A stretch of 64,000 nucleotides of DNA from Aestuariispira ectoiniformans (GTDB lineage Bacteria > Pseudomonadota > Alphaproteobacteria > UBA8366 > Aestuariispiraceae), in the NCBI RefSeq assembly GCF_025136295.1, contig NZ_CP062788.1, forward strand, positions 1,302,001 through 1,366,000, given 5' to 3'. Both the position numbers and the translations under genes were made by a program. How positions within the stretch are numbered: the stretch's first letter is position 1; each line of letters opens with the position of its first letter. Below the pieces are notes generated by a model, which had not been told where the DNA came from, did not search any database, and saw only the letters and a list, made by a program, of their open reading frames with translations. Positions 44,069 to 53,447 of the stretch are shown here, piece after piece.

Positions 44069-45460
44069 TTAGAAGGCGGTCAGTTGGTCCCTGACGCGCC
44101 GGATGGCGCCGTCCCGGTCGCCGGGCTTTTCCTGACGGAACAGTGTCATGGTCGGATACCAGGGGCTGTCGTCGCGACCCAGCTGCCAGCGCCAGTCCGG
44201 TGCATGAGGCAGTATCACCCAGACGGGTTTTCCCAATGCTCCGGTGAGATGGGCGATAGAGGTATCAACCGTGATAATCAAATCCATATCCCGGATCAGG
44301 GCCGCGGTATCGGCGAAATCCCGGATATGGGGGCTGAGATCCGGCAACAGCGGGGATAGGTGCAATGCCGCGATCTGGCCTGCGGCGGCCCCCATTTGGA
44401 AACTGAAGAAATCCGTATCCGGGCAGTCCAGCAGGGGAGAGAGCGATGACAGCGGCAAGGACCGGTTGCGGTCGTTGTTATGGCTGGGCTTTCCGGCCCA
44501 GGCCAGGCCGACACGTCGGTGCCGTTTCTCTGCAGCCAGGGCCGGGATGTTGGTCGTCGGAGGCATCAGATAGGGAATATCTGCCGGGATTGTCCGGTCG
44601 TCAACGGTCCCGCAAAACCGGGGCAGGCTGAGCAGGGCGACTGCAGCATCGGCACGAGGTAACGCCTCATGCTGGCGGGCGGCAATATCAATACCTGCCA
44701 GGGCAGGGCTTGCCCGCAAGAGACGGCAGAGGGGTGGCTGGCACTCGAAGACGACCCGTTTCGCCTTGCCGCGCAACAGGGGAAGGTAGCGGCAGAACTG
44801 AATGCTGTCACCGAGGCCCTGCTCTGCATAGACAAGTAATGTGCCGTCGAGATCATTGCCGTCCCAGCCCGGGATGTCCTGATGTTGCGGTGGGCTTTGC
44901 GGCAACATCCATCGGGCCTCATATTGGGCAAACCCCTGTTTCAGATCGCCGCTTAACAGCAACGTCAGGGCCATGTCCCAGGCAAGGTCGGGCTTGTCAT
45001 AACCTTTGGCGGCTGCTGTTTCGAAGGATGTGATGGCGGCGGCTATATCTCCGCGCTCACGCAGGCAGAGGCCTAGATTGTAGTGCGTTTCCGGACTGTC
45101 CGGTGAAAGCGCCAGAGACTGCCTGTGAGCATGTTCCGCCTCTTCCAATTGCCCCAGGTCACGCAGGGCGTTGCCCAGGTTCGACCAGCAGCGTCCATCT
45201 TCAGGCAGCAGGCCGACGCTGTGCTTCAGATACAGGGCTGCTGCGTCCAGTTGCCCCTGCCGCCGCATGAGAACACCCAGATTGATCCAGGCCGGGGCGA
45301 AGTCGGGATAGGATTTCAGGATGGCAAGATAGCAGGCCTCGGCCTCGTCCAGGCGGTTGGCCTGGTGATGATCCAGCGCCACTTTTAGGAGGGCAGCCGC
45401 AGATGAGGCCCCATTGTCGACCACCGGGTTTGCCCTGTCTGCGGTGTCTGTCTCGCTCAT
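44069..45460 (-). CDS. Tetratricopeptide-repeat protein with glycosyltransferase-like C-terminus
   Basis: A 463-residue protein. The first 190 residues are about five TPR units (ALLKVALDHHQANRLDEAE, WINLGVLMRRQGQLDAA, WSNLGNALRDLGQLEEAE, HYNLGLCLRERGDIAAA). The rest resembles a GT-B glycosyltransferase of the GT9 or O-GlcNAc-transferase-like group, with LVYAEQGLGDSIQFCRYLPLL, VGLAWAGKPSHNNDRNRS and the nucleotide-site segment DLIITVDTSIAHLTGALGKPVWV. Related proteins often lie near flagellin or cell-surface glycosylation genes; no such neighbour is seen here. It is 57 bases downstream of asd and may be co-transcribed. Target unknown. Confidence 0.85.
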   Translation of the reverse strand: MSETDTADRANPVVDNGASSAAALLKVALDHHQANRLDEAEACYLAILKSYPDFAPAWINLGVLMRRQGQLDAAALYLKHSVGLLPEDGRCWSNLGNALRDLGQLEEAEHAHRQSLALSPDSPETHYNLGLCLRERGDIAAAITSFETAAAKGYDKPDLAWDMALTLLLSGDLKQGFAQYEARWMLPQSPPQHQDIPGWDGNDLDGTLLVYAEQGLGDSIQFCRYLPLLRGKAKRVVFECQPPLCRLLRASPALAGIDIAARQHEALPRADAAVALLSLPRFCGTVDDRTIPADIPYLMPPTTNIPALAAEKRHRRVGLAWAGKPSHNNDRNRSLPLSSLSPLLDCPDTDFFSFQMGAAAGQIAALHLSPLLPDLSPHIRDFADTAALIRDMDLIITVDTSIAHLTGALGKPVWVILPHAPDWRWQLGRDDSPWYPTMTLFRQEKPGDRDGAIRRVRDQLTAF

Positions 45461-45517
45461 AGAGAAAGAGTAGCCGCAGTCGGCCCGGTGGTCGAGATGG
45501 ATTATCAGGGCGAAGGT

Positions 45518-46537
45518 TTAGCCCAGCAAGTCGCGTTTGATCAGTTCTTCGGCGATCTGCACAGTGTTGAGGGCAGCACCCTTGCGCAGGTTGTCGGAAA
45601 CAACCCAGATGTTGAGGCCGTTATCAATGGTGCTGTCTTCGCGGATGCGGCTGACATAAACGGCGTCTTCACCGGCGCATTCTTCCGGGGTGACGTAACC
45701 TTCATCCTGGCGGTGGTCGAAGACCGTCACGCCCGGTGCGTTCTTGAGGATTTCGCGGGCCTCATCGGCGCTGATTTCCCGGTCGAACTCAAGGTTGATG
45801 GATTCCGCATGACCGATGAAGACCGGGACACGGACACAGGTCGCGGAGACCTTGATTTTCGGGTCCAGAATCTTCTTGGTCTCAACGACCATTTTCCACT
45901 CTTCCTTGGTGGAGCCGTCATCCATGAAGACGTCGATATGCGGGATTACGTTAAACGCGATCTGTTTGGGGAATTTTTCCTTCACGATCGGGTCGTTCAC
46001 ATAAATCGCGCGGGTCTGGTTGAACAGCTCATCCATGGCTTCCTTGCCACCGCCAGAAACCGACTGATAGGTGGAGACCACGACGCGTTTGATGCCGGCT
46101 GCTTCATGCAGCGGTTTCAGGGCCGCGACCATCTGGATGGTGGAGCAGTTCGGGTTGGCGATGATGCCTTTCTTGCGCCAGCCTTCCAACGCTTCCGGGT
46201 TTACCTCCGGCACCACCAGCGGCACATCCGGGTCCATGCGGAACTGGGATGTGTTGTCGATGACAACAGCACCGGCGGCAGCGGCCTTCGGGGAAAATTC
46301 CGCGCTGACTTTTGCACCCGGCGAGGACAGAACGATGTCGGTGCCGGTGAAGTCGAAGGTGGCCAGGTCCTGTGCCTTGATGGTCTTGTCTTCGCCGTAG
46401 GAAATTTCCGTACCGACGGAACGGGAGGAAGCGAGTGCTACCACCTCGTCAGCGGGGAAATTGCGTTCGGCCATCGTTTTCAATACTTCGCGCCCGACAT
46501 TACCCGTGGCGCCGACTACTGCGACCTTATATCCCAT
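45518..46537 (-). CDS. asd: Aspartate-semialdehyde dehydrogenase
   Basis: Makes aspartate semialdehyde, the branch point to lysine/diaminopimelate, threonine and methionine. The 339-residue protein starts MGYKVAVVGATGNVGREVL (NADP-binding fold) and has the catalytic cysteine in IIANPNCSTIQM (about residue 132), TYQSVSGGGKEA and the histidine/arginine region CVRVPVFIGHAESINLEF. The longer frame reads back through the terminator, so the ATG at 46537 is used. An attenuator-like leader lies upstream (46588-46791) and would control this gene. leuB is further upstream on the same strand, separated by other genes. Confidence 0.96.
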   Translation of the reverse strand: MGYKVAVVGATGNVGREVLKTMAERNFPADEVVALASSRSVGTEISYGEDKTIKAQDLATFDFTGTDIVLSSPGAKVSAEFSPKAAAAGAVVIDNTSQFRMDPDVPLVVPEVNPEALEGWRKKGIIANPNCSTIQMVAALKPLHEAAGIKRVVVSTYQSVSGGGKEAMDELFNQTRAIYVNDPIVKEKFPKQIAFNVIPHIDVFMDDGSTKEEWKMVVETKKILDPKIKVSATCVRVPVFIGHAESINLEFDREISADEAREILKNAPGVTVFDHRQDEGYVTPEECAGEDAVYVSRIREDSTIDNGLNIWVVSDNLRKGAALNTVQIAEELIKRDLLG

Positions 46538-46587
46538 TTTCTTACCAGTCTTCCGTGTTCGAGTTACTGTCAAATCGCCACCCATAC

Positions 46588-46617
46588 AAAAAAGGCCGGG
46601 GAAGAAGAACCCCAGCC
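46588..46617 (-). terminator. Attenuator terminator in the asd leader
   Basis: On the minus strand, GGCTGGGG pairs with CCCCGGCC (eight pairs, one G-U) around an eight-base loop TTCTTCTT, then six U. It lies after the leader-peptide stop and 50 bases before the asd start, where a terminator only makes sense if conditional. Confidence 0.9.
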
Positions 46618-46645
46618 TGCTTGCATGTGCGCACGAGGTTCTTCC
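46604..46645 (-). promoter_or_regulatory. Candidate antiterminator stem of the asd attenuator
   Basis: The segment 46645-46634 (read on the minus strand), which starts two bases after the leader stop codon region, is complementary to 46614-46603. The core is GAAGAACC with GGTTCTTC, extended by G-U and one C-G pair to about 12. The second arm covers half of the ascending terminator stem and its loop, so the two structures exclude each other. Confidence 0.75.
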
Positions 46646-46647
46646 AG

Positions 46648-46791
46648 CTAGGTGCCGGTCTTGGTGGTCTTGGTGGTTTTCTTCGCGGTGGTCGGCATCA
46701 CAAAAGATGCAGCCATCCCGCAAATGCGCGCATGCTTCGGATCGTGGCCAGTGCCACGCCGCATAATACGGATATCCGAGAAGTCGCGCAT
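46648..46791 (-). CDS. Thr/Lys-rich leader peptide of asd, 47 residues
   Basis: A short open frame with GAGGA seven bases before its ATG. It begins MRDFSDIRIMRRG and ends PTTAKKTTKTTKTGT before a TAG: eight threonine and four lysine codons in the last 15. Threonine and lysine are end products of the pathway entered through asd. A leader ribosome slowed by a lack of charged Thr-tRNA or Lys-tRNA would leave the following segment free to form the antiterminator. A ribosome reaching the stop would cover it and allow termination. It could instead be a functional small protein, but the position, composition and exclusive hairpins favour a leader. Confidence 0.8.
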   Translation of the reverse strand: MRDFSDIRIMRRGTGHDPKHARICGMAASFVMPTTAKKTTKTTKTGT

Positions 46792-46885
46792 ATGTGTTTC
46801 CTCAAAACCAAAACAGGGTTCTTTTACGGATAAGCAGAGCAGAAATCAAGTGTCCTGTCCAATAGTCGCATCGGTAATCTTCGTT

Positions 46886-46916
46886 TAGAAAAGTCACCCG
46901 CCCCGCAATCGGGTGG
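46886..46916 (-). terminator. Weak terminator after the DUF2238 gene
   Basis: On the minus strand, CACCCG pairs with CGGGTG around a nine-base loop, followed by ACTTTTCT. It would separate the DUF2238/GST transcript from asd, leaving 46792-46885 as the asd promoter region. Confidence 0.55.
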
Positions 46917-46939
46917 TCGTTCGGGGATGTCGGGTCTGT

Positions 46940-47575
46940 TTAATCACGCTGATTGCCGTGCAAAGTCTTCAACTGCCGGTCATGGACATGGCGCAAGACC
47001 ACCTGGGCAAGGATTGCACCCAGCAGGGCAAGTGCCATATCCGTCTGGGTGTCCCAGACGTCCCCTTGCGTACCGAGGAAGGCATCGGCGGCGGTGCCGG
47101 TCAGAACAGCCGCCAGCCATTCCACCAGTTCGTAAAGGGCGCTTATCCCCAGACAGCAAAGCGTTATGATTGCAAACAACCAGCCACCGGGGCGAAGCGG
47201 TGTCAGCCGGATCAGGAGTTCCCGTGCGATGATGGCCGGGATTAATCCCTGCGCCAGATGACCCAGCCGGTCATAGTGATTGCGCTGCCAGCCCATCCAG
47301 TCACTGACCCAATCGCCGAGTGGCACCTCTGCATAAGTGTAATGCGCGCCAACCAACAGGATGACGGCGTGAACCCAGATCAGGCAAAGGGTTAAAAGGG
47401 TTAGTGGGAAACGCCGACAGGTCCAGCCCAGGATCGGGACGGCAATGAATATCGGCGCGGCCTCCAGCCACCAGGTCAGGCGGTCGGCGGCGTCGACCCA
47501 GGACCAGACGAGAATAGGAAACAAGCCCAGCAACAGGCCGGGTTCTATCCATCCGGTCCGGGGTTTCGCCGTCAT
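46940..47575 (-). CDS. DUF2238 family inner-membrane protein (YjdF-like)
   Basis: A 211-residue protein with about six hydrophobic segments. Family marks include HYTYAEVPLGDW, RNHYDRLGHLAQGLIPAIIARELLIR, ALYELVEWLAAVLTG and FLGTQGDVWDTQTDMALALLGA, the last two with conserved acidic residues. Function is unknown; some relatives are described only as membrane proteins. The start MTAKPRTG overlaps the GST stop (ATGA), so the two are translationally coupled. A weak terminator follows. Confidence 0.85.
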   Translation of the reverse strand: MTAKPRTGWIEPGLLLGLFPILVWSWVDAADRLTWWLEAAPIFIAVPILGWTCRRFPLTLLTLCLIWVHAVILLVGAHYTYAEVPLGDWVSDWMGWQRNHYDRLGHLAQGLIPAIIARELLIRLTPLRPGGWLFAIITLCCLGISALYELVEWLAAVLTGTAADAFLGTQGDVWDTQTDMALALLGAILAQVVLRHVHDRQLKTLHGNQRD

Positions 47576-48234
47576 GCGTCCTGTTGCTCCAGCGCATTCC
47601 ATTCGGCCAGGTTGCGGCCAAAGGGGAACATGACATGTGTCTGAAAGGCCGGCCGTTCCTTCAACCGTTCCTGCCAGGCCTGGATGTGGGGGCGCTTATG
47701 GTGGGGAACGGCCATCTCGTAATAACGATAGATCGCACCACCCAGCGGAATGTCGGCCATGGTGAATGTATCGCCAGCCACGTATTCATGCTTTGCCAGT
47801 TGCTCATCCAGAATATCCAACAGGCCCCCCAAGTCCGCATTCAGGGAAAAGATGCGGCCCTGGTCCCGTTTGCCTTCCTCCGTCCTGACCACGGCAATCA
47901 GAAGGCCGAGGAAGGGACCGAAGACAGTGGTCTTGTACCATTCCATCCATTGGTCTGCGATGGCGAAGGCCTGCGGATCTTCCGGCGCGAGCGTCCCTTT
48001 TGCATATTTGGTGGAGAGGTAACGGATAATCGCCTGGCTTTCGAACAGGACGAAGCCGTCATCGTTGATCACCGGGATTTTACCGTTGGGGTTCATCTCC
48101 AGGTATTCTGGCGTATCAACGCCACCGAAGGAACCGCCCGCATTGTGGCGTTCGAATTCAATCCCCAATTCGCCTACTGTCCACATCACCGGCATTACGT
48201 TGTTTGAATTCCGGCGCCCCCAGATTTGCAGCAT
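47572..48234 (-). CDS. Glutathione S-transferase family protein
   Basis: Cytosolic GST-fold protein of 220 residues. The N-terminal thioredoxin-like domain (MLQIWGRRNSNNVMPVMWTV, then NPNGKIPVINDDGFVLFESQAIIRYL) carries the glutathione-binding cis-proline and ES pair. The all-helical C-terminal domain follows (EYVAGDTFTMADIPLGGAIYRY). The RRNSNNV start resembles bacterial beta/theta-like GSTs, with a serine possibly activating the thiol. Substrate unknown. It overlaps the DUF2238 gene by four bases and is preceded by the leuB terminator. Confidence 0.9.
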   Translation of the reverse strand: MLQIWGRRNSNNVMPVMWTVGELGIEFERHNAGGSFGGVDTPEYLEMNPNGKIPVINDDGFVLFESQAIIRYLSTKYAKGTLAPEDPQAFAIADQWMEWYKTTVFGPFLGLLIAVVRTEEGKRDQGRIFSLNADLGGLLDILDEQLAKHEYVAGDTFTMADIPLGGAIYRYYEMAVPHHKRPHIQAWQERLKERPAFQTHVMFPFGRNLAEWNALEQQDA

Positions 48235-48260
48235 GTTTTCAATCCTTTGATGTCACGAAA

Positions 48261-48298
48261 GAAAATGGCCTGGGACGACTATAAGCGTCCCAGGCCAT
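48261..48298 (-). terminator. Rho-independent terminator after leuB
   Basis: Thirteen-base-pair stem (arms at 48265-48277 and 48286-48298, ATGGCCTGGGACG type) with an eight-base loop; read on the minus strand it ends in TTTTC. Confidence 0.88.
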
Positions 48299-48325
48299 CA
48301 CTCAAAGAATTTATGGAAGGCAGTC

Positions 48326-49438
48326 TTAGGCGGCCTGTTCATCCAAGGCGCGGATGATGGCGTCGCCAAAGCCGGTGGTGCCGACCTGTTCACAGCCGTC
48401 GGCCATGATATCGCCGGTGCGTTTGCCGGATTTCATCGCCATCTGGACGGCATTTTCGATCAGGTCCGCATCTTCCTGCAGGTCGAAGGAATAACGCAGC
48501 GTCATCGCAAAGCTCAACATCATGGCGCTGGGGTTTGCCAGGTCCTGACCGGCGATGTCGGGTGCGGAACCGTGGACCGGCTCGTAAAGTGCTTTGCGGC
48601 GACCGAATTCATCAACCGCACCGAGGCTGGCCGACGGCAGCATGCCGAGCGAGCCCGTGCACATGGCAGCCGCGTCGGACAGCAGGTCGCCGAACAGGTT
48701 GTCGGTGACGATCACGTCGAACTGTTTCGGGTTGCGGACCAACTGCATGGCGCAGTTGTCGGCATACATATGCTGCAGCTCGATATCGCTATAGCCGCCG
48801 CTTTCGTGCAGCGCGGTCACAGTCTTGCGCCAGAAGACGCCGGTTTCCATGACATTGGCCTTTTCGACGGAATGTACTTTGCTGTTCCGTTTGCGCGCGA
48901 GGTCGAAGGCAACTTCCGCGACGCGTTCCACTTCGGCCTTGGTATAGGCCTGGGTGTCGACGCAGCGTTCCACGCCTTCATAGACCTGCATGCCGCGCGG
49001 CTCGCCGAAATAGACACCGGCGGTCAGCTCGCGAACGATCATGATATCCAGTCCCTGGATGACTTCCGGCTTCAGGGTGGATGCGTCGAGCAGCGCGTCA
49101 AAGGTGACGGCCGGGCGCAGGTTGGCGAAGAGGTCCATTTCCTTGCGCAGGCGCAGCAGGCCCGCTTCCGGGCGTGCATGGCGTTCCACATTGTCATACT
49201 GCGGGCCGCCGACGGCGCCGAAGAGCACCGCATCGGCATCCATGGCGTCCTGCATGGTCTCGTCCGTGACGGCCTGCTTGTGCACGTCATAGCAGGCGCC
49301 GCCGACAAGACCGTCCTTGATATCGAAGTTGACGGCGCGGCGTTTCGCCATCCAGTCGACCACGCGGCGGACCTGGTTGCAGACTTCGGGGCCGATCCCG
49401 TCGCCGGGCAGCATGAGAAGGGTCTTGTTGGATGCCAT
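48326..49438 (-). CDS. leuB: 3-isopropylmalate dehydrogenase
   Basis: Third dedicated step of leucine synthesis, oxidising and decarboxylating 3-isopropylmalate with NAD. The 370-residue protein begins [19 protein letters not shown]. It has the substrate-binding [20 protein letters not shown]-like [10 protein letters not shown], the catalytic [26 protein letters not shown] segment and the NAD-site [21 protein letters not shown]. The start is the ATG with GGGAG upstream; an ATG-like extension (MTFHKSQG) is rejected. leuC and leuD are about 4 kb upstream on the same strand. Confidence 0.96.
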   Translation of the reverse strand: MASNKTLLMLPGDGIGPEVCNQVRRVVDWMAKRRAVNFDIKDGLVGGACYDVHKQAVTDETMQDAMDADAVLFGAVGGPQYDNVERHARPEAGLLRLRKEMDLFANLRPAVTFDALLDASTLKPEVIQGLDIMIVRELTAGVYFGEPRGMQVYEGVERCVDTQAYTKAEVERVAEVAFDLARKRNSKVHSVEKANVMETGVFWRKTVTALHESGGYSDIELQHMYADNCAMQLVRNPKQFDVIVTDNLFGDLLSDAAAMCTGSLGMLPSASLGAVDEFGRRKALYEPVHGSAPDIAGQDLANPSAMMLSFAMTLRYSFDLQEDADLIENAVQMAMKSGKRTGDIMADGCEQVGTTGFGDAIIRALDEQAA

Positions 49439-49770
49439 GGCTTGCGACACTCCCTGTGATTTGTGAAAGGTCATTTCAACTTTTCGGGATTATGGATACG
49501 GATCAATCCCATTTGGCCGCTGTTTTAACGGTAGTTTCCGGGTTTGACCAGACCGCAGCAAAGGCAAAACCGCCTGTCCCGGGGGGAAAGAATAAAGTCT
49601 CTATCTTCCAGGTTTGTGACCCTTAGGTGACATACAGTTTTACCTTTCTTTAGGAATATCCAGATATTTTAGGCGCTTAGAATAATGGGGGACCTGCGGA
49701 TCATCCGGGGTTCAAGGCTTTTTTTATGTGGGTTTAACGGCAATGTTGGCCGGGTCTCCAAGGGGGCACT
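49439..49770. promoter_or_regulatory. Divergent intergenic region between leuB and a chemoreceptor gene
   Basis: About 330 bases with no gene visible. It must hold the leuB promoter and that of the chemoreceptor. I looked for a leucine-rich leader peptide ahead of leuB and did not see one. AAGGGGG before 49771 is the chemoreceptor ribosome-binding site. Confidence 0.3.
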
Positions 49771-51876
49771 ATGTGGAATAAACTGTCTTTGAGCGCGAAG
49801 CTGTCTTTGGTCAGCACCCTCGTCGTGGCCTTGTGCCTGGCGGTGGGGATCACGCTGCAATCCATGCAGGCATCGGATATTACCCGGCGTCTCACCATCG
49901 AAAAGGCGCAGGAACTTGGCAGCTTCCATGCCGAACAAATCTCCAAACGTCTTGATGGAGCGATGAAGGTCGCTGAGATGATCGGCGTGGCGTTCAAGGG
50001 GCTGCGTGAGGGGGCAGGGGTCAAGGATCGCCATGTTTACGATGCGATACTGAAGGAAACGCTGGATCAGAATCCGAACCTGGCTGGGGCCTGGGCCGGT
50101 TACGAACCGAATGCTCTGGATGGTAAGGACGCCGACTACAAGAATGACAACAGCCCCCTGAACGATCCGGAAACCGGGCGATATGCCACCTATTACTTTA
50201 ACTACGGAGATGGTGTTGTCGGTTCGGCTTTGACTGGACTGGCGAAGACGGAAACTTCAAATTCAGAGGATCTCGATTACTATAACATTCCCAAAAGGGA
50301 AAAACGACCGACTGTTGTTGACCCCGTCTTCTATAAAGACCTGGGAGATGGCGGAGTCCTCCTGCCGTCATTCGTTGTTCCTATCCTGAATAAAACCGGT
50401 AAGTTTCTGGGTGTTGCCGGGGTTGATATCATGACAAATCTTCTCGCCGAAGAATTTGGTGCCCTGCATCCCTTTGAGACCGGCAGTGTCTATCTGATTT
50501 CCTATAAGGGGAAATGGGTGGCGCATGAAAACAAGGATTTCCTTGGTAAGAATATTCCAGAACAAAAGAATATTGCTGCGATCTTCAAGGACGCTGTTTC
50601 CCGCATTCAGAAGGGGGAAAGCTGGACCCAGGATGACGGTGATTTCGTCCGGGTGTTCATTCCGGTTCAGGTGCCGCGCACCAACACGCCCTGGTCGGTT
50701 GTGGTCAATATCCCCAAGGCGAAGATCGTCGAGGATGCCAATTTCCTGCGTAACATGACGATTGCCGGTGGCGTGGTTGCGATCCTGATCATCGTCGGCG
50801 CACTGACTTTTGTGAGTATTGTTCTGATCCGCCGTCCGCTGACCCAGAGCATCGGCGTCATCAACGCCCTGCAGGACGGTAACTATCAGATCGATATTCC
50901 GGGACAGGAACGCGGTGACGAGATCGGTCAGGTGAACCAGGCCCTGGAAACCTTCAAGCAGAACGCCCAAAAGGTTCGGGACATGGAACTGGAGCAGGAG
51001 GCAGCCAAGATTCGCACGGAAGAGGAACGCAAGCAGGCGCGCAGGCAACTGGCGGATGATTTCGAAAGCTCCGTCGGTGAGATCGTGGCCAGCGTCTCCA
51101 ACTCTTCCAACCAGATGGCGGGGGCGGCTGACCAGATGAACCAGATGGCCGACCGGTCTCAGGAACAGGCGGTCACTGTTGCTGGCGCCGCGGAAGAGGC
51201 CTCGGTCAATGTACAGACCGTCGCCGCGTCGACCGAGGAACTGACAGCCTCCATCAACGAAATCAGCCAGCAGGTTGCCAAATCCGCCCAGATCGCCAGC
51301 GGCGCGGTGGAAGAGGCTGACCGGTCCAACAAGATGGTCCGGGCCTTGGCCGAGGCGGCTGACAAGATCGGTGAAGTGGTCAGCCTGATTAACGATATTG
51401 CCGAGCAGACGAACCTGCTGGCCCTGAATGCCACGATCGAAGCCGCGCGCGCCGGTGAGGCGGGCAAGGGGTTCGCCGTGGTTGCCAATGAGGTGAAAAG
51501 CCTCGCCAACCAGACGGGCAAGGCCACGGATGAAATCGTACAGCAGATCAACGCGATCCAGACCGAAACCCGTGGGACGGTGGATGCCATCGAAAGCATC
51601 GGCCAGACGATCGGGTCCATCCATTCCATTGCAACGGCAATCGCGGCTGCGGTGGAAGAACAGGAAGCGGCCACACGGGAAATCTCCAGCAGTGTCCAGC
51701 AGGCCGCGGCGGGAACCAACGAAGTGTCCAGCAATGTGACCGGCATGAAGGATACCGCGACTCAGACCGGTGAGTCCGCCTCGGAGGTCCAGGAGTCGGC
51801 CACGGCATTGGCGGATCAGGCACGGAACCTGGACGCAGCAGTGAAAAACTTCGTGGAAAAGATCCGGACCGAATAG
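49771..51876 (+). CDS. Methyl-accepting chemotaxis protein with Cache-type sensor
   Basis: Transmembrane chemoreceptor of 701 residues. The first helix ([19 protein letters not shown]) is followed by a periplasmic double-Cache-like domain of about 300 residues ([46 protein letters not shown]). Then come the second helix ([23 protein letters not shown]), HAMP and the signalling tip [23 protein letters not shown]. Double-Cache receptors commonly bind amino acids or organic acids; the ligand here is not predicted. A terminator follows directly. Confidence 0.93.
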   Translation: MWNKLSLSAKLSLVSTLVVALCLAVGITLQSMQASDITRRLTIEKAQELGSFHAEQISKRLDGAMKVAEMIGVAFKGLREGAGVKDRHVYDAILKETLDQNPNLAGAWAGYEPNALDGKDADYKNDNSPLNDPETGRYATYYFNYGDGVVGSALTGLAKTETSNSEDLDYYNIPKREKRPTVVDPVFYKDLGDGGVLLPSFVVPILNKTGKFLGVAGVDIMTNLLAEEFGALHPFETGSVYLISYKGKWVAHENKDFLGKNIPEQKNIAAIFKDAVSRIQKGESWTQDDGDFVRVFIPVQVPRTNTPWSVVVNIPKAKIVEDANFLRNMTIAGGVVAILIIVGALTFVSIVLIRRPLTQSIGVINALQDGNYQIDIPGQERGDEIGQVNQALETFKQNAQKVRDMELEQEAAKIRTEEERKQARRQLADDFESSVGEIVASVSNSSNQMAGAADQMNQMADRSQEQAVTVAGAAEEASVNVQTVAASTEELTASINEISQQVAKSAQIASGAVEEADRSNKMVRALAEAADKIGEVVSLINDIAEQTNLLALNATIEAARAGEAGKGFAVVANEVKSLANQTGKATDEIVQQINAIQTETRGTVDAIESIGQTIGSIHSIATAIAAAVEEQEAATREISSSVQQAAAGTNEVSSNVTGMKDTATQTGESASEVQESATALADQARNLDAAVKNFVEKIRTE

Positions 51877-51900
51877 AACCGGGCCTGCCGTCAACCTTCC

Positions 51901-51930
51901 AAAGCCCCCGCCTGCCGGGGGCTTTTCTTC
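51901..51930 (+). terminator. Rho-independent terminator after the chemoreceptor
   Basis: Ten-base-pair stem AAAGCCCCCG / CGGGGGCTTT with a five-base loop, followed by TCTTC. Confidence 0.88.
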
Positions 51931-52033
51931 GTCTAGGGTCAATAAACGGTAACATAATATACACAAATCGGTCGTGCTCCCCCATTAGGGTCATCCCATT
52001 TGGTCGTAAATGAATAGAAGTATGGGGAAGTCT

Positions 52034-53377
52034 ATGCAGAGAAAATTTGCCGGAATGGCACTTCTGGCAGGCGGCGCATTGCTGTCGGCCTGTGCGGGCA
52101 CGACGACGCAGAAGGCGGGGTTGGACCGATCCGACGTGAAGGTCTATGAGGCGCAGGCTGATGCGCTGGACCTGGGGCTTGCGGCATTCAAGGGGGGGAA
52201 GACCCTGAAGCTCAACATCGGGATCGGTAGTGGCGCCTATTTCGACAAGTCCGGTGACGAAAACGTCCTCTACACGGTTTCCGACCGTGGTCCGAATATC
52301 AAATGCAAGGATTCGGAGAAGGTTATCGGCCTGTCCACCGCGCAGGTCTGCCAGGGTGACAAGAAGGGCAAAATCTTTCCGATGCCGCAATTCGCGCCGT
52401 CGATCTACAAAGTCAGGCTGAATCCGGACAATACCTTTGCGATTGAAAAGACATTGGTCATCTCCGACCGCACCGGCCAGCCTGTTGGCGGCGTGTCCAA
52501 CCCGCTGAAGCAGACCAATACTGAATATGCCTATTCGCCGGACGGTTCGCGTCTGCCCATGTCCGCCGCCGGTCTGGACACCGAGGCTATCGTGAAACTA
52601 TCCGACGGCAGTTTCTGGCTGTCTGAAGAATATGGGCCGAGCATCATCCATGTTGGTGCGGATGGCCGTATTATCGAACGTATCGTTCCGGCTGGCCTCG
52701 AAAAGGACCTGGCCGAGGCGCACTATACAGTGACGGGCAAGCTGCCGTCGGTCTGGAAAAAGCGTAAGCTGAACCGTGGTATTGAATCCATGGCCGTGTC
52801 GGGTGACGAGAACTACCTCTATTTCTCCCTGCAGAGCCCGCTCGCCAATCCCAATGGCAAGACCTACAAGAAATCGCGCATCGTGCGTCTGGGGCAGTAC
52901 GACCTGAAACAGGGCCGCATGGTCGGCGAATATGTCTATGTCCTGGATCTGCCGACCAGCTTCCTGGCCGACAACAAGAAGAAAAAGCGAAAGCAATCCG
53001 ACGTGAAAGTCAGCGAGCTGCGCTGGATGGCGCCGAACAGGCTTCTGGTGCTGGAGCGGATTTCCAAATCCACGAAATTCTATGAAGTGGACCTGAGCCA
53101 GGCCACAAACATCCTGGCGAGCCCCTGGGATATGGAAAGCAAGTCGCCGACGCTGTCTTCCCTGAATGTCTCCGACCTGGAGCGTAAACACGGCATCCGT
53201 TTTGCTCATAAGAAACTGGCGCTGTGGAGTGAAAACATTCCGAAGATGCCGTCCAAGGTGGAAGGGATCGGCATTGTCGACGCCAAGACGCTGATGTTTG
53301 TCAACGACAACGACTTTGGCATCATGGGGGCGAAGACCCAGATTGTCACCGTTCCCTTGAAGAAGCCGCTTTACTAG
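52034..53377 (+). CDS. Esterase-like/phytase-like beta-propeller lipoprotein
   Basis: Probable periplasmic or outer-membrane lipoprotein of about 447 residues. The lipobox is LLSAC (cysteine near residue 20 from the ATG at 52034). The rest matches the phytase-like/esterase-like fold (PF13449 type): YTVSDRGPNIKCK, LDTEAIVKLSDGSFWLSEEYGPSIIHV, RGIESMAVSGDENYLYFSLQSPL and EGIGIVDAKTLMFVNDNDFG. These acidic loops usually bind calcium; the real substrate is unknown. GGGGAAG fits the ATG at 52034 best; ATGs at 52010 and 52022 are in frame. It stands alone between terminators. Confidence 0.85.
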   Translation: MQRKFAGMALLAGGALLSACAGTTTQKAGLDRSDVKVYEAQADALDLGLAAFKGGKTLKLNIGIGSGAYFDKSGDENVLYTVSDRGPNIKCKDSEKVIGLSTAQVCQGDKKGKIFPMPQFAPSIYKVRLNPDNTFAIEKTLVISDRTGQPVGGVSNPLKQTNTEYAYSPDGSRLPMSAAGLDTEAIVKLSDGSFWLSEEYGPSIIHVGADGRIIERIVPAGLEKDLAEAHYTVTGKLPSVWKKRKLNRGIESMAVSGDENYLYFSLQSPLANPNGKTYKKSRIVRLGQYDLKQGRMVGEYVYVLDLPTSFLADNKKKKRKQSDVKVSELRWMAPNRLLVLERISKSTKFYEVDLSQATNILASPWDMESKSPTLSSLNVSDLERKHGIRFAHKKLALWSENIPKMPSKVEGIGIVDAKTLMFVNDNDFGIMGAKTQIVTVPLKKPLY

Positions 53378-53398
53378 AAACGGTCTCGTAGAAACAGG

Positions 53399-53430
53399 AA
53401 AAGCCCGCCGAAACCGGCGGGCTTTTCCTT
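53399..53430. terminator. Bidirectional terminator between the phytase-like gene and leuD
   Basis: Perfect 12-bp stem AAAAGCCCGCCG / CGGCGGGCTTTT with an AAAC tetraloop; it serves the two convergent genes. Confidence 0.92.
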
Positions 53431-53447
53431 TAGTAGTCGGTCACCTG

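Noticed and set aside
46538-46723. N-terminal extension of asd by 62 codons
   Set aside because: It would read through the leader terminator hairpin, and the conserved protein begins at MGYKVAVVGATG.
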